Positions 62,576-64,000 of a stretch of DNA of 64,000 bases are shown here, in pieces. Position numbers and translations under genes: made by a program. The stretch covers positions 2,480,501 through 2,544,500 of the forward strand of contig OX438747.1 of assembly GCA_949316235.1 (NCBI GenBank), in the 5' to 3' direction. A model generated the notes under the pieces. That model was not told where the DNA came from. It did not search any database and saw nothing but the letters and a program-made list of their open reading frames with translations. Numbering within the stretch: position 1 is the stretch's first letter; the number at the start of each line of letters is the position of its first letter. This DNA is from Oegoconia quadripuncta. Taxonomy: Eukaryota; Arthropoda; Insecta; Lepidoptera; Autostichidae.

Positions 62576-63000
62576 GAAAATTAATGGGTCCCGCCTGCTA
62601 TCAATCTTAATGCGGGTATTTAACTAAGGCTTGCAGCTCATAATACTTATAGTCCGTTAAACCGTAGTAGAGTTTACTTTATTTAGTTTATTTTAAAACT
62701 TGGTTTTCTAATCTCAATCTTATTTCGGCCTTTTTAGTGCAATGCTTACAATTTGACTTTTTTGCAGTCGAATTTTTTGGGTTTTTAAATGTTTTTTTTT
62801 TACAGTCATATTTTTGGTGCGATTTAGCTTTTTATTATCTTTTGGTGTAGGTGTCCCTAGACTATACAATTATTTGTTCAATCAATTATGTTGGGGAATT
62901 TCCAAATGTACAATTTATAGTTCAAATCAAATATGACTAAAAACCTTTCTCCTATATTAATTTTAAAAGAAACCAGAGCTTAAATCGGACCATGCATTCT
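62576..63000. other. Unassigned sequence after the minisatellite
   Basis: AT-rich toward the right, with no repeat or frame recognised. Confidence 0.35.
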
Positions 63001-63075
63001 TAAGATACATCCGAACAAAGACTGGACACACACACACACACACACACACAATGCCGTAAAAAACATAACACAGGT
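63001..63075 (-). repeat. RTE-type 3' end with CA repeat
   Basis: AAGATACATCCGAACAAAGAC, a (CA) run at 63026-63050, and AACATAACACAGGTCGTTTT, as at 25270-25350 and 36520-36605. Confidence 0.55.
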
Positions 63076-63669
63076 CGTTTTTCATCGTGAGTTAAAAATA
63101 GTATTGAAATTCTTTATTAGTAATCACTTGTAAACTTATTTTTACATGTATCTTTAAACTTTGTACCGTTTACAAATAAACTGTGGTGTATACTATCAGA
63201 TCATTGTCTATTCAGATAAAGAGATCATGGACGGAACGGGGAGCGCGAGAAGCAACGAGGGACATTCATGCAATATCGCGTGCCCACTTGACCTTAGACC
63301 TGGCATGCGCGTACGCAACAATACCGACCGTGTATGGGCAATTGATGATGATAAATGAACACTACCGTTGACCACATACTTGTATTATGTGTCGTCCAAA
63401 TGTGGAAGTAACCGTGAGCCTTTCGGGAATTATTAAAACCGGCCAAGGGTGTGTCGGACCGCAGTGTAGGATTTCGTACTTGCCTTCACAATATGCGAAC
63501 TTAGAAGGGGCTTTTTGTTGTTCGACAAATAATTTTATTTATTCTGTATTTAAAAGAAATTATAATTTATTTAATGAGGACACCACTGGAGGACATAAAC
63601 CATTAGTTCCCAAAGTGGTCCTGCAAGACTCCTACAATTTAGAGGGATTCGAGTAAGAACGAGTTATTA
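63076..63669. other. Mostly unassigned; one common repeat phrase
   Basis: 63437-63480 (AAAACCGGCCAAGGGTGTGT) is a phrase common in lepidopteran repeats. The plus frame at 63387-63656 crosses it, so is not taken as a gene. Confidence 0.35.
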
Positions 63670-63839
63670 CTACACAAATACATTTTTTTTGTAAATAAAT
63701 ACATAAATGAAAAACATCCATAACACGGGAACACATGTCTGTATTCATCATACAAACATATGCCCCTAGCGGGATTCGAACCCGCGACCTTTTGGTATAG
63801 CAGTCAGAATTTTTAACCACTACACCAAACAGGTCGTCA
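63670..63839 (-). mobile_element. SINE-A copy
   Basis: ACATGTCTGTATTCATCATA, GCGGGATTCGAACCCGCGAC (reversed B box) and CCAAACAGGTCGTC (reversed head). The 3' end is truncated. 63840-64000 has a (CA) run and CTGAAAACCAGTGCTGTGAC, a LINE-like phrase. Confidence 0.92.
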
Positions 63840-64000
63840 AGAATAGAATCCGCAGTACACTACACACACACACGCACACGCAAACCTACTACAATGTACG
63901 CTTCGTGTCCTCGCTATGAGAATTTGTATGAAGGTGAAACGGCGATGGCTGAAAACCAGTGCTGTGACAGTGAACTCTGGAGGACCTGCCAGCAAAATAC

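Overview
The window looks like repeat-dense, AT-rich nuclear DNA from an insect, most likely a moth or butterfly (Lepidoptera). The grounds are several families of tRNA-headed SINEs, many 5'-truncated LINE copies with family-specific simple-repeat tails, RTE-type 3' ends and TIR/MITE elements of the kinds I associate with lepidopteran genomes, and short introns with GT-AG ends. No bacterial operon logic, rRNA, CRISPR array or clearly functional tRNA gene was seen.

One host gene can be supported: the 5' part of an innexin (gap-junction protein) on the minus strand. Coding exon 1 lies at 7234-6995 and exon 2 at 6224-6047. They join in phase 0 and give 139 codons with TM1, the paired cysteines of the first extracellular loop and the YYQWV signature. 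The remaining exons are not in positions 1-6046 and should lie beyond the left edge. Intron 1 carries RTE and LINE-E fragments, and the sequence after exon 2 is invaded by a LINE-D copy.

Almost everything else is mobile DNA, much of it nested. I use local family names. LINE-D is a Jockey/CR1-like RT family with TTTGAC/TTTGAT tails and a subfamily D2. LINE-E is a Jockey-like family whose 3' end holds the motif GCGGCAAACGAGCATG on its reverse strand. LINE-F has TAGA tails. LINE-G has ATTGT tails. CR1-like 'KCYY' copies, named for a C-terminal motif, have varied tails. RTE-type fragments are also common. SINE-A begins GACGACCTGTTTGG, SINE-B GACGACCGATTGG and SINE-C AACCGCCTCCGTGG.

Layout: 1-1.2 kb nested TIR transposons; 2.4-3.5 kb CR1-like LINE split by a MITE; 4.8-8 kb innexin gene and LINE-D; 8.6-10.4 kb a TTAA-flanked foldback element with 16-bp sub-repeats, split by LINE-D copies in opposing orientation; 11-17.6 kb LINEs, SINEs and TIR elements; 17.65-20.27 kb an intact non-autonomous LTR element with 4-bp target duplication; 21-33 kb LINE/SINE mosaic with a broken-up 16-bp minisatellite; 34.1-35.1 kb a decayed RT-associated gene; 35-37.9 kb a second 16-bp-phase array and transposon remnants; 38.3-40.2 kb inverted CR1-like LINEs with nested SINE and MITE; 40.5-47 kb LINE fragments; 47.9-49.35 kb a long inverted repeat; 50-60 kb mosaic with RTE remnants, a duplicated segment around a SINE and a 52-bp triplication; 61.4-62.6 kb an 85-bp minisatellite; then SINE-A at the end.

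The most unusual signal is the recurrence of tandem arrays with a 15-16 bp period but unrelated unit sequences (8.6-10.4, 29.5-30.5, 31.0 and 35.7 kb). One of them forms both arms of a foldback element.
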